Shown here piece after piece: positions 1 through 7,038 of a DNA stretch of 10,971 bases. The notes beneath the pieces were generated by a model, which was not told the DNA's origin, did not search any database, and saw nothing but the letters and a program-made list of their open reading frames with translations. Source of the stretch: Candidatus Woesearchaeota archaeon (GTDB lineage: Archaea > Nanobdellota > Nanobdellia > Woesearchaeales > WJKR01); contig WJKR01000070.1 of NCBI GenBank assembly GCA_014729015.1, forward strand, positions 1-10,971, given 5' to 3'. How positions within the stretch are numbered: the stretch's first letter is position 1; the number at the start of each line of letters is the position of its first letter. The translations under genes were made by a program, and so were the position numbers.

Positions 1-6
1 CTCAAA

Positions 7-13
7 GAGGTGA
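7..13 (+). promoter_or_regulatory. Shine-Dalgarno site of the ccdA-like gene
   Basis: GAGGTGA lies 9 nt before the ATG at 23. No TATA box is visible in the few bases upstream. A strong SD with no adjacent promoter suggests this gene is internal to an operon whose earlier genes lie left of the window. In-frame stops at 11-13 and 16-18 could each end such an upstream gene. Confidence 0.75.
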
Positions 14-22
14 ACTGACACC

Positions 23-853
23 ATGAGAGAGAACACAAAAAAAGGTTTCGTCATCGGGACGACCGCCATCCTGCTCGCCGTCATCTACTTCGTCACCAAG
101 AACATCTCCCCAGAGGCGCTGAAAGAGCTCGGATTGCAGCTCCCCCTACCCCTCTTTACCTTCATCATCGCTACCATAGACGGCTTTAATCCCTGCAACC
201 TGTTCGTCCTGACCCTCCTCCTCTCCCTCGTGCTCTCCGTGTCGCACGCAAGAAAAAAGATATGCATTGTCGGGTACAGCTTCATCGTTGTCGTCTACAT
301 CTTCTACTTCCTCTTTATGATTGCATGGCTGAACATTTTCAAGTACATCGGCTTCATCGACCCGCTGAGGATTGGCATCGGCGTCCTAGCGGTCGTCGCA
401 GGGCTGATTAATTGCAAAGAGTACTTATTCTACAGAAAAGGGATAACGCTCATGGTGCAGGACAGGCACGTCAATCCGCTCAAGAAAAAGATACGGCACG
501 TCGCGGACGTCGTCAAGCACGGGTCGACCCCCGCATTGATAGGAGCGTCAATCGTGTTGGCAGTCTTCGCGTCATTGGTCGAACTACCCTGCACCGCCGG
601 CTTCCCCATAATCTATACAGGGGTGCTGACCGGCATGTCATTAGGAGGATTGGCGTACTATGAATACGTACTGCTCTACAACCTCTTCTATGTGCTGCCG
701 CTCATTGTCATCATCACAGTCTTAGCCTACACGTTCAAAGGGAAGCAGATAAAGAAGACGACCATGGCGCTCATCAAGTTCATCGGCGGCGCGATAATGC
801 TCCTGCTCGGCATCCTCCTGCTCGTGAACCCTGGTTTGATACTAGGAGTGTGA
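23..853 (+). CDS. ccdA: CcdA/DsbD-like membrane thiol-disulfide transporter
   Basis: A polytopic membrane protein of 276 aa, with about six or seven hydrophobic segments (roughly residues 8-25, 43-72, 80-104, 112-131, 170-203, 216-238, 248-275). Two cysteines sit in motifs typical of the CcdA/DsbD transmembrane family: DGFNPC (residues 53-58, Cys58) and VELPC (186-190, Cys190). In that family the paired cysteines carry electrons from cytoplasmic thioredoxin across the membrane to extracytoplasmic thiol proteins or to cytochrome c maturation. The start is supported by a good SD. The basic loop between the two halves (about 135-165) is longer than in minimal CcdA. Thioredoxin reductase is encoded in the same window but on the other strand; no thioredoxin is visible. 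The stop is only 3 bp from the stop of the convergent peptidase gene. The exact partner is unknown; the family call is firm, the gene symbol less so. Confidence 0.85.
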   Translation: MRENTKKGFVIGTTAILLAVIYFVTKNISPEALKELGLQLPLPLFTFIIATIDGFNPCNLFVLTLLLSLVLSVSHARKKICIVGYSFIVVVYIFYFLFMIAWLNIFKYIGFIDPLRIGIGVLAVVAGLINCKEYLFYRKGITLMVQDRHVNPLKKKIRHVADVVKHGSTPALIGASIVLAVFASLVELPCTAGFPIIYTGVLTGMSLGGLAYYEYVLLYNLFYVLPLIVIITVLAYTFKGKQIKKTTMALIKFIGGAIMLLLGILLLVNPGLILGV

Positions 854-856
854 GCA

Positions 857-2620
857 TCACTCGCTCAGCCGCCGGAGCTCCTCGACCTCTTCCCTTATGA
901 GGCTGAAACCCCTACGCCAAAAATCCTTGTCCGCAGGATCGACGCCGAAAGGCCGCAGCAGCTCAACAGGGGAGGCGTTCCCGCCCGAGCTCAATAATTC
1001 GAAGTATTGCTCCTTGAACGCGTCGCCCTGCTCGCGATACAGATCAAAGAGCGAGAGCACTAAAAGGTTTCCCCACGCATAAGAGTAGCAATAGAACGGC
1101 ATCACGTGGATGTGCGGGATGTAATGCCACTCATGCTTGAACACCTCAGGAATCTCCATGTCACCGAATTGTTCTCGTAACAAGTCCATCCATTCCCCCT
1201 CGAGCTCCTCCTTCCTGGCCCCCTCCGGGATGCGCTCATGAGCATACTGCTCGAAGAGGACGAAGAACGCCTGTCGTGTGATAGAAGCGTATTGATCATC
1301 CAGGAGTTTGATAAGCACCGCCCGCCGCTCTTCCACGTCTTCGCTCTCCCGCAGGAATCGCTGCGCCAATAGCATCTCGCCGAAGATGCTCGCCGTCTCA
1401 GCCATGGGCGGCACTTCGTCATAATGGAACACGTTCTGCTTCCTCGCGAGCATGCCATGGATGCCATGCCCGAACTCGTGCATCATGGTGAAGAGGTCAC
1501 GGACGGTCCCCGTGTGGTTCAAGAGGATGAAGGGGATGTCGCCAGGATGCAACCCGCAGCAGAACGCCCCGCTCCGTTTGGACCGCTGCGGATGGCTGTG
1601 CACGTGCTGCGCATCAAAAATCGCCGTTGCCGCATCGTAGAATCGTTGGTCAAACGCTTTATAGGTCTCGAGCACCATCGCCTTGCTTTTCCCATAATCA
1701 TACGTTGCTGTCTCGTTGTGCGGGTACGGCGCGTAGAGATGGAACCGGGAGAAACAGTACTTCGATCCCTTGCTCCTGTTCAAGGCATACTTGAGCCGAA
1801 AGTATTCGGTGAAGACGTCCGCGTTCTCCCTCACCACCTCCAATAACGCTTCCGCTGCCTCGCCCGGGATGTCATTATCGACGTTCCTGACAGCGAGAGA
1901 GTCCTCGTACCCCCGTATCTTGATGCCTTCGTTCCCCCAGTCGAGCACCAGGTTCTTGTACATCTCAGCGAGCAACGTGCTTTCCCGACCGTATTTTCCG
2001 AGCAAGGTCTTGTACGCTGCTTCCCGCAACCGAGCGTCAGGACCGACGACATGCCGTGCCACTTCTTCCTGCGTCAACCCTTGCTTGCCGTCGAAGTCAT
2101 AGCTGAAACTACTCGTGAGCACCTCGTACAGGTGACCGATGGCGCTGCTGCCCGTGAGGGACTTGACGTTGATGACCTGTTCCACCTCCTCAGACTTGGT
2201 GTAAGGCTTCTCCTTGCGCAAGGTCTGCAAGTAATAATGGTATTCCTCCAATGCGGGCGCTTCCAACAACCTCCTTGCTGCTTCGTCACCGAGCTGGATG
2301 AACCATAACTGGAAGAACAACATCCGGTTGGCGAGATCGTTGCTGACCTGCTCGTACTTCGTGGATGCCGCGAGCACCTCCGAATCCTGGGTGTTCTCAC
2401 TCAACCGCAGGCTATAATATCCACTAATCTTCGAGAACAACACCATGATCGCCGCTTTCTCCTTGAGCAGGCCACGCAGCCCTTCAGGGGTGACGCTCGC
2501 GAGCGTCCCCCGATGCCGACAGAACGCACCCACCTTTTCTCGCACTTCTTCTATCAGCGCTTCGACGGTTCTTCCTTGCAACAACGAAGAAAGATCCCAT
2601 ACCGCCCGTTCTTCCACCAT
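857..2620 (-). CDS. pepF: M3-family oligoendopeptidase F-like zinc peptidase
   Basis: A cytoplasmic zinc metallopeptidase of 587 aa that would cleave short to medium peptides, probably in peptide recycling. The zinc site is HEFGH at residues 381-385 (HExxH), with the third ligand expected in AETAS at Glu408. Further family signatures are the conserved region before it (AFCCGLHPGDIPFILLN, 352-368) and the substrate-binding block near the C-terminus (HIHVMPFYCYSYAWG, 503-517) with its histidines and tyrosines. Length matches the roughly 560-610 aa usual for the PepF group. The frame is open to a GTG at 2638, but I chose ATG at 2620. A TATA-like box at 2642-2649 would start transcription near 2620, which makes the GTG upstream of the transcript. 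No SD precedes either start. The gene follows the rubredoxin-like gene by 39 bp and converges on the ccdA-like gene with a 3 bp gap. Confidence 0.93.
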   Translation of the reverse strand: MVEERAVWDLSSLLQGRTVEALIEEVREKVGAFCRHRGTLASVTPEGLRGLLKEKAAIMVLFSKISGYYSLRLSENTQDSEVLAASTKYEQVSNDLANRMLFFQLWFIQLGDEAARRLLEAPALEEYHYYLQTLRKEKPYTKSEEVEQVINVKSLTGSSAIGHLYEVLTSSFSYDFDGKQGLTQEEVARHVVGPDARLREAAYKTLLGKYGRESTLLAEMYKNLVLDWGNEGIKIRGYEDSLAVRNVDNDIPGEAAEALLEVVRENADVFTEYFRLKYALNRSKGSKYCFSRFHLYAPYPHNETATYDYGKSKAMVLETYKAFDQRFYDAATAIFDAQHVHSHPQRSKRSGAFCCGLHPGDIPFILLNHTGTVRDLFTMMHEFGHGIHGMLARKQNVFHYDEVPPMAETASIFGEMLLAQRFLRESEDVEERRAVLIKLLDDQYASITRQAFFVLFEQYAHERIPEGARKEELEGEWMDLLREQFGDMEIPEVFKHEWHYIPHIHVMPFYCYSYAWGNLLVLSLFDLYREQGDAFKEQYFELLSSGGNASPVELLRPFGVDPADKDFWRRGFSLIREEVEELRRLSE

Positions 2621-2641
2621 GCGGACCGTAACCGCCACGGG

Positions 2642-2650
2642 CTTTATATG
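2642..2650 (-). promoter_or_regulatory. TATA box of pepF
   Basis: On the minus strand this reads CATATAAAG, centred about 26 bp before the ATG at 2620. It lies 10-18 bp after the stop of the preceding gene. A transcript from here would be leaderless. Confidence 0.6.
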
Positions 2651-2659
2651 CTTTCCCCC

Positions 2660-2893
2660 CTACTCCTCGCAACAAAACTTGAGCTGCTGCGGCTCGCACC
2701 CCTCGTCGTATTTCTCCAGTTCTTTCAAGATTTCCCTGTACAGCGCGGAATACTTCTTGTCCTCCGTGTCTTCCGCAACCTTTTTTTCTGACTCCTCAAA
2801 GCCGCGATCATGCTGGTTGCACAACGGACAGACTTCCGGCCCTCCCTCTTGCGGTATCTCAGCGCTGCACTGATTGCATATCCAGAGGTGCAT
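2660..2893 (-). CDS. Small rubredoxin-like / zinc-ribbon protein
   Basis: A 77-aa protein. Its N-terminus has two CxxC knuckles, Cys6/Cys9 and Cys22/Cys25. The surrounding WICNQC and GPEVCPLC resemble the rubredoxin-like domain at the end of rubrerythrins, which binds one iron (or zinc) through four cysteines. The glycine that usually follows the first knuckle is a serine here. A charged linker (about 33-48) leads to a helical tail that ends with three more cysteines (Cys66, Cys74, Cys75), which standard rubredoxins lack. It could be an electron carrier for peroxide or oxygen detoxification, or a structural zinc ribbon; the sequence alone does not decide. It lies 33 bp after thioredoxin reductase on the same strand but has its own TATA box. 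ATG at 2893 matches a leaderless start. Confidence 0.8.
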   Translation of the reverse strand: MHLWICNQCSAEIPQEGGPEVCPLCNQHDRGFEESEKKVAEDTEDKKYSALYREILKELEKYDEGCEPQQLKFCCEE

Positions 2894-2915
2894 GCAGAGA
2901 AGAAAACGAAAAATA

Positions 2916-2924
2916 GTATTTATG
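2916..2924 (-). promoter_or_regulatory. TATA box of the rubredoxin-like gene
   Basis: On the minus strand CATAAATAC is centred about 27 bp before ATG 2893, so the transcript would begin at or next to the start codon. It occupies most of the short gap after the trxB stop. Confidence 0.6.
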
Positions 2925-2926
2925 CT

Positions 2927-3883
2927 TTACTCCGATAACGGCACCCACGTCGTGCGGTGCTTCTTCTCCGCGAGGTAACGCTCCGCCTTGATGGCTGCCG
3001 CCGCACCAGTCCCCGCCGCGGTGACGGCCTGACGGAACACGTGATCAGCGACGTCGCCCGCTGCGAACACGCCAGGAAGGTTCGTCTCAGTCTCCTTGTT
3101 AGCGACGAGGTACTTCACCTCGTCCATGTCGAGCTTGCCTTCGAAGATCTTCGTGTTCGGGACGTGGCCGATGGCCAAGAACACCCCGTCGACCTCCATC
3201 TCCGTCTCCTTGCCGGTCTTGTTGTTCTTGAGCACGACGCCGTTCAACCCTTTCTCATCACCGAGGTACCTGCCAATCCCATGGTTGTACTTAATCTCGA
3301 TCTTCGGGTCCCGCTCCATGCGTTCCCGCATGGCGACACTCGCGCGCATGACGTCCCGCCTGACAAGCATGGTCACCTTGTTCGCGAACCTGGTCATAAA
3401 GTGCGCATCCTCGCACGCGGCGTCGCCCCCGCCGACGACGACCACTGCTTTGTCCTTGTAGAACGCGCCGTCGCACGTCGCGCACGTGTGCACGCCGTTG
3501 CTCCTGTACTTCTCCTCATCAGGTAATCCCAACCACCGGGCTGACGCGCCGGTCGCGACGATGGCCGCGTCTGTTCGATACGCATCGCTATCGGTCTTGA
3601 TGGTGTAGGTGCCATCCTTGTTTGGAATAAACTCGGTCGCCCGTTCCGTCTTGACCTCCGCGCCGAACTTCTCCGCCTGCCGCTTCATGCGCTGCACGAG
3701 TTCCGGTCCTTGGATGCCATCAGGCTCCCCGGGCCAGTTCTCCACCACGGTCGTCGTGGCTATCTGCCCGCCGTCCTCCATACCGGTCAGGACGAGCGGC
3801 TTGAGCTCTGCCCGAGCGTTGTAGATGGCTGCTGTCAGGCCGGCGACGCCCGAACCGAGGATGATGACTTCTCGTTCTTTCAT
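2927..3883 (-). CDS. trxB: Thioredoxin reductase (thioredoxin-disulfide reductase)
   Basis: A 318-aa flavoprotein of the low-molecular-weight thioredoxin reductase class. It moves electrons from NAD(P)H through FAD and a redox disulfide to thioredoxin in the cytoplasm. Domains in order: N-terminal FAD motif GSGVAG (residues 10-15); the NAD(P)H domain containing the redox motif CATC (Cys134, Cys137); the nucleotide motif GGGDAACEDA (151-160); an RRD at 175-177 in the place where NADPH-using enzymes carry HRRxxxR; and the C-terminal FAD motif AAGDV (274-278) followed by RQAVTAAGTG. The frame is open up to a TTG at 3901. I chose ATG 3883 because GAGGTGA lies 7 nt before it and overlaps the stop of the upstream aminopeptidase gene, and because the length then matches the family. 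It is the second gene of an operon with the aminopeptidase. Confidence 0.96.
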   Translation of the reverse strand: MKEREVIILGSGVAGLTAAIYNARAELKPLVLTGMEDGGQIATTTVVENWPGEPDGIQGPELVQRMKRQAEKFGAEVKTERATEFIPNKDGTYTIKTDSDAYRTDAAIVATGASARWLGLPDEEKYRSNGVHTCATCDGAFYKDKAVVVVGGGDAACEDAHFMTRFANKVTMLVRRDVMRASVAMRERMERDPKIEIKYNHGIGRYLGDEKGLNGVVLKNNKTGKETEMEVDGVFLAIGHVPNTKIFEGKLDMDEVKYLVANKETETNLPGVFAAGDVADHVFRQAVTAAGTGAAAAIKAERYLAEKKHRTTWVPLSE

Positions 3884-3890
3884 GCCTAGT

Positions 3891-3898
3891 TCACCTCT
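3891..3898 (-). promoter_or_regulatory. SD of trxB overlapping the aminopeptidase stop codon
   Basis: On the minus strand AGAGGTGA sits 7 nt before ATG 3883, and its last three bases are the TGA stop of the upstream gene. This suggests translational coupling and rules against the earlier TTG at 3901. Confidence 0.75.
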
Positions 3899-5327
3899 CA
3901 AGGCTTTGGGTGAAGAGTTCTGTCAGTAACCGGACGCCCCACCCTGTTCCTCCTTCAGGGACGTACGCGGTCTTCTCATAGCTGAACGCGGTACCGGCGA
4001 TGTCGAGGTGCGCCCAGGCGACTTTGTCGGTGACGAAATTTTTGAGGAACGCCGCTGCGATGATGGTGCCCGGAGCCCCCATGCCGCTCGGCTTCTTGCC
4101 GAGGTTGCGCACATCACTGATCGCGCCTTCCACCATCTTCTCATAATGCTTGTATAAGGGGAGTTCCCACACCAGCTCATCGGTCTGTTCAGCCGCGAGC
4201 TTGATACCCTCGATGAGCTCCTTGTCATTCCCGAGGAGTGGCGTGACGCGGTAGCCCAGTGCGTAGATCGCAGAGCCGGTCAATGTCGCCAGGTCGATCA
4301 GGTGTGTGGGCTTGTATTGCTTTTCGAGGTAGCTCAGCACATCAGCCAATACCAACCGTCCTTCTGCGTCGGTGTGCTCGACTTCGATGGTCTTGTCGTT
4401 GTACGCCTTGAGGATGTCTCCTGGCTTGTACGCGTCTGGTCCGAGCATGTTCTCCACCAGTCCGAGCGCTCCGATGATGCGTCCTGGGTGCTTGAGCCGT
4501 GCGAGCGCCGTCATGGTTCCCAGTACAGTGGCCGCTCCTCCCATGTCCAGCTTCATCTCTCGCATGTAGGGGTCTGGTTTCACCTGTAATCCGCCGGCGT
4601 CGAACGTAACGCCTTTGCCGGCCAGGGCGACGGGCGCTTCTTGCTTGTCATTGTTGAGCTCAAGCAAAACGAGTTGTGGCTCCTTGTCACTACCTCTGCT
4701 GACGCTGAGCATGCTCTCCATGCCGAGCTTTTCGAGCTCTTTCTTGCCGAGGACGGCGACTGAGAAGCCGTGTCGTTTGCCGAGCTCTTTTGCCAGGTTC
4801 GCAATTTTTGCTGGGTACTTCTCGCTGGCAGGCGTGTTCACGAGGTCTCTGACGAGGATGACGCCTTCGGCGATGACTTTTCCCCGCTTCACCTGTTTGC
4901 CGGCTATTTTGTGATCGTCTGTGATGATGGTGCAGTGTGTCGGGTCTTGTGGCTCTCCTGCTTTCCGCTTCTTGTACTCGTGGTAGCGATAGAGGCCGAG
5001 GAGTGTGCCTTCGGCAGCCGCTTGCGCCTGGTCACCCGTGGTCCTGAGGTCGACGCCGTAGTGCTTATGATGGTGGTCCCGAGCGTATTTCGCGGCTGTC
5101 CCTGCCGCTTTCCTGATGGCGTCCTGTGACGCCTGCTTCCCGATGCCGAGGAAGAGGTTGTCCTGTTTTCCTTGGAGCAGGAGCTGCGTGTCTTGCCTTC
5201 CTATGAAGTGCTCGTGCTTGTCCAGGTAGTTCTGCATTTTCTTGCTGAATCGCTTCTTGTCGAATCCTTCCGTCACCGGCAGGATGATAAGGTCTTCTTT
5301 GCCTGTCTTCTTGGTGTGTAAGCGCAT
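3891..5327 (-). CDS. pepA: Leucyl aminopeptidase, M17 family
   Basis: A 478-aa M17 aminopeptidase that would remove N-terminal residues from peptides using two metal ions; the family is usually a cytoplasmic hexamer. The C-terminal catalytic domain has the expected residues: Lys238 and Asp243 in GKGVTFDAGG, catalytic Lys250, Asp261 in MKLDMGG, Asp320 and Glu322 plus Arg324 in HTDAEGRL. Two positions differ from the common signature: FDSGG is FDAGG, and NTDAEGR is HTDAEGR. The family's usual glycine-rich segment SGMGAPG follows at 414-420. The N-terminal about 160 residues are the variable domain. ATG 5327 has a strong GGAGG SD 7 nt upstream and a TATA box further out, so unlike its neighbours this transcript probably has a short leader. 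It is the first gene of an operon with trxB. Confidence 0.95.
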   Translation of the reverse strand: MRLHTKKTGKEDLIILPVTEGFDKKRFSKKMQNYLDKHEHFIGRQDTQLLLQGKQDNLFLGIGKQASQDAIRKAAGTAAKYARDHHHKHYGVDLRTTGDQAQAAAEGTLLGLYRYHEYKKRKAGEPQDPTHCTIITDDHKIAGKQVKRGKVIAEGVILVRDLVNTPASEKYPAKIANLAKELGKRHGFSVAVLGKKELEKLGMESMLSVSRGSDKEPQLVLLELNNDKQEAPVALAGKGVTFDAGGLQVKPDPYMREMKLDMGGAATVLGTMTALARLKHPGRIIGALGLVENMLGPDAYKPGDILKAYNDKTIEVEHTDAEGRLVLADVLSYLEKQYKPTHLIDLATLTGSAIYALGYRVTPLLGNDKELIEGIKLAAEQTDELVWELPLYKHYEKMVEGAISDVRNLGKKPSGMGAPGTIIAAAFLKNFVTDKVAWAHLDIAGTAFSYEKTAYVPEGGTGWGVRLLTELFTQSLER

Positions 5328-5334
5328 GGTTGTT

Positions 5335-5342
5335 CCTCCTCA
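5335..5342 (-). promoter_or_regulatory. Strong SD of the aminopeptidase gene
   Basis: On the minus strand TGAGGAGG lies 7 nt before ATG 5327. It is the strongest ribosome binding site in the window and fixes the start. Confidence 0.8.
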
Positions 5343-5372
5343 CTAGGGCTCTGCATGGGTGTGGTTCGCTAG

Positions 5373-5380
5373 TACTTAAA
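5373..5380 (-). promoter_or_regulatory. TATA-like box of the pepA-trxB operon
   Basis: On the minus strand TTTAAGTA would start transcription near 5350 and give a leader of about 20-25 nt that contains the SD. A run of nine A (minus strand) lies just upstream at 5382-5390. Confidence 0.5.
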
Positions 5381-5397
5381 CTTTTTTTTTCGCTGGT

Positions 5398-5458
5398 GAG
5401 CGAGGTGCCGTTCCCTTCTGTGCCTTTGCTTCTCGCGTGGACCGGTTTTGCCTCGCTC
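5398..5458 (-). ncRNA. Candidate small structured RNA (or structured leader)
   Basis: This lies in the largest gap of the window (5328-5518), which has no convincing gene. On the minus strand the segment is bounded by GAGCGAGG (5458-5451) and CCTCGCTC (5405-5398), a perfect 8-bp stem. A weaker inner pairing CCG/CGG with UCC/GGA is possible. The strongest TATA box in the gap (TTTATAAA, 5479-5486) predicts a transcript start near 5457, at the 5' edge of the stem. The sequence right after the stem is ACCA. There is no U-run on this strand to end the RNA, and I see no C/D or H/ACA box set. It could be a separate RNA, a long leader of the aminopeptidase mRNA, or chance. Confidence 0.35.
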
Positions 5459-5478
5459 GTACGTAGAGGGCACGTTCC

Positions 5479-5486
5479 TTTATAAA
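5479..5486 (-). promoter_or_regulatory. Strong TATA box in the iscU-pepA gap
   Basis: TTTATAAA is a palindrome and could in principle work both ways. On the minus strand it is preceded by CCATAA, a reasonable BRE-like context, while the plus-strand context is poorer and would read antisense into iscU. The predicted minus-strand start is near 5457. Confidence 0.55.
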
Positions 5487-5518
5487 TTATGGTGGAGTTG
5501 TGCCTCTCGTGGTGCTTA

Positions 5519-5887
5519 TCAATCACATTTTTTCCGGTAGTCCTTGATGGCTTTTCTGAGCGCGTCTTGCGCGAGTACGGAGCAGTGCGTCTTTATGGCT
5601 GGCACTTCTCCCATCCTTTCTATGACGTCCTTGCTCGTCACGTTCTCTGCTTCCTCGAGCGTCTTTCCTTTGACGAGCTCGCAGAGGTAGTCCGATGATA
5701 CGATGGCCGCGACGCAGCCGTAGGTCTTGAACTTGATGTCTGCTATCCGGTCGTCTTTCACCTTTATGCTGACGCGCATGATGTCGCCGCAGCGGACGTT
5801 GCCGACCTCTCCGGTGCTGTCCGCTTCTTGTATTTCTCCCATGAATCTCGGTTTTTTGAATCGTTCTGTTACTTGCTCGGTGTACAT
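5519..5887 (-). CDS. iscU: Iron-sulfur cluster assembly scaffold IscU/NifU-N
   Basis: A 122-aa scaffold on which [2Fe-2S] clusters are built from sulfur delivered by the cysteine desulfurase encoded just upstream. The three ligand cysteines are present: Cys33 in VRCGDIM (with Asp35), Cys58 in KTYGCVAAIVSSDYLCE, and Cys102 in KTHCSVLAQDA, together with His101. The usual partner region for the HscA chaperone (LPPVK) is replaced by VPAIK. The open frame extends far upstream to 6079, but that part is an antisense-free shadow of iscS in another frame. The real start is ATG 5887, which lies 2 nt after the iscS stop and is preceded by AGAGGG. Cys121 at the end is an extra cysteine. It is the last gene of the nfo-iscS-iscU operon. 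Confidence 0.95.
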   Translation of the reverse strand: MYTEQVTERFKKPRFMGEIQEADSTGEVGNVRCGDIMRVSIKVKDDRIADIKFKTYGCVAAIVSSDYLCELVKGKTLEEAENVTSKDVIERMGEVPAIKTHCSVLAQDALRKAIKDYRKKCD

Positions 5888-5889
5888 GT

Positions 5890-7038
5890 TTATCCCTCTG
5901 TCAGTGGCGATATTCTTCTGAGCTTGTCCACGGTGGCTTTGAGTGCGGTGAGCGTCCTGTCGAGCTCTTCCTTTGTCGTGTATCTGCTGATGGTGAACCG
6001 TACCGACCCGTGCGCTCGTTCGGGGTCGTCCTCGATGGCCATCAGGACGTGCGACGGTTCCAGCGTCTGTGACGAGCACGCCGATCCTGTCGAGGTGCAG
6101 ATGCCTTGTGTGTCAAGGTTCATGATGATGGATTCTCCTTCGATGAACCTGAAGGAGATGTTCGCGTTGTTGCACAGCCTTTGCTCTCCTCTCGGCCCGT
6201 TGAGCCTGGTATGCGGTATCTTGAGGATTTCGTCGATGAGGTAGTCCCGTAATGCTTGCATTTTGTTGACGTGTGCCTCGTCCATGCCGAGCTCGACTGC
6301 CTTGGCGAAGCCGACGATGCCCGGCACGTTCTCGGTGCCTGAGCGCCGTTTCCGTTCGTGGCCTCCTCCGTCGAGCAATGGCTTGATGGCCGTTCCTTGC
6401 TTGACGTAGAGTGCGCCGACGCCTTTCGGCCCGTGCAGCTTGTGCGCGTTGATCGTGATGAGGTCTGCCATCTCCGTAGTAATAGGTGTTTTGGTGTATG
6501 ATTGGCACGCGTCGGTGTGGAAGAGCACGTCATGTTGTTTGCAGATATTAGACAGCCGCTGTATGTCCTGGATGGTACCGATCTCATTGTTCGCGTGGAT
6601 GATGCTGACGAGCACAGTGTCTTCTCTGAGGTTTTTCTCGAGTGCTTCCGGTGAGACGAACCCTTCGCTGTCGACGTCGAGATACGTCACGTCGAATCCT
6701 TCTGCTTCGAGCGCTTTGCCGCTGTTGAGGACGCAGTCGTGCTCTATCTTCGTCGTGATGAGGTGTCTTCCCTTGTCCTCGTTCGCGTACATCATCCCTT
6801 TGATGGCGAGGTTGTTCGCTTCCGTGCCGCCCGAGGTGAAGATGATCTCGTCGTCGTTCGCGCCGAGGCTGTTTGCTATGATGCTTCTTGCTTCTCCGAG
6901 CGCTTTCTTCGCGTTCTTTCCTTCATGGTGGATTGACGATGCGTTGCCGTATGTCTGCCCGTGATAATAGTCCATGACATCCATCACTTCGGGGTCGACC
7001 TTCGTGGTCGCACTGTTGTCGAGGTAGATGGTCTTCAT
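5890..7038 (-). CDS. iscS: Cysteine desulfurase (IscS/NifS family)
   Basis: A 382-aa PLP enzyme that converts cysteine to alanine and passes the sulfur as a persulfide to IscU and possibly to tRNA-thiolation enzymes. Visible features: N-terminal YLDNSATT (5-12); GGTEANNLAIKG (70-81); His100 in IEHD, expected to stack on PLP; Asp176 in HTDA; the PLP lysine Lys200 in NAHKLHGPKGVGALY; RSGTENVPG (232-240); and the active cysteine Cys321 in STGSACSS, in the short-loop arrangement seen in NifS/IscS. The ATG at 7038 overlaps the TGA stop of the upstream endonuclease gene as ATGA, which indicates translational coupling; no good SD is seen. The iscU scaffold follows after 2 nt, so the pair forms a classic desulfurase-scaffold module. 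Confidence 0.96.
   Translation of the reverse strand: MKTIYLDNSATTKVDPEVMDVMDYYHGQTYGNASSIHHEGKNAKKALGEARSIIANSLGANDDEIIFTSGGTEANNLAIKGMMYANEDKGRHLITTKIEHDCVLNSGKALEAEGFDVTYLDVDSEGFVSPEALEKNLREDTVLVSIIHANNEIGTIQDIQRLSNICKQHDVLFHTDACQSYTKTPITTEMADLITINAHKLHGPKGVGALYVKQGTAIKPLLDGGGHERKRRSGTENVPGIVGFAKAVELGMDEAHVNKMQALRDYLIDEILKIPHTRLNGPRGEQRLCNNANISFRFIEGESIIMNLDTQGICTSTGSACSSQTLEPSHVLMAIEDDPERAHGSVRFTISRYTTKEELDRTLTALKATVDKLRRISPLTEG

Noticed and set aside
1424..1846. A 140-codon open frame on the plus strand inside pepF.
   Set aside because: It is antisense to the zinc-site region of a clear peptidase gene; it has no start signals and no recognisable pattern.
2621..2638. GTG 2638 as the pepF start.
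   Set aside because: The TATA box at 2642-2650 would start transcription near 2620, so the GTG is not expected in the mRNA.
3884..3901. TTG 3901 as the trxB start.
   Set aside because: It overlaps the end of the aminopeptidase gene and includes the SD for ATG 3883; the family N-terminus fits the ATG.
5382..5390. A run of nine T on the plus strand as a transcription terminator.
   Set aside because: No plus-strand gene ends nearby; on the minus strand, where the genes lie, it is an A-run upstream of the pepA TATA box.
5394..5458. A tRNA gene on the minus strand, because of the 7-8 bp terminal stem followed by ACCA.
   Set aside because: It is about 65 nt with no TTCRA-type T loop, no D-arm GG and no clear anticodon arm. 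It is kept only as a candidate unclassified RNA.
5065..5526. A 153-codon minus-strand open frame spanning the iscU-pepA gap.
   Set aside because: Its 3' half is an out-of-frame copy of the pepA N-terminus, and its composition is Arg/His/Ser-rich without any family pattern.
5888..6079. A longer IscU with about 64 extra N-terminal residues.
   Set aside because: This stretch is the alternate frame of the iscS 3' end; the extra residues are Arg/Gln/His-rich with no family match, and ATG 5887 has an SD-like site and the exact family N-terminus.
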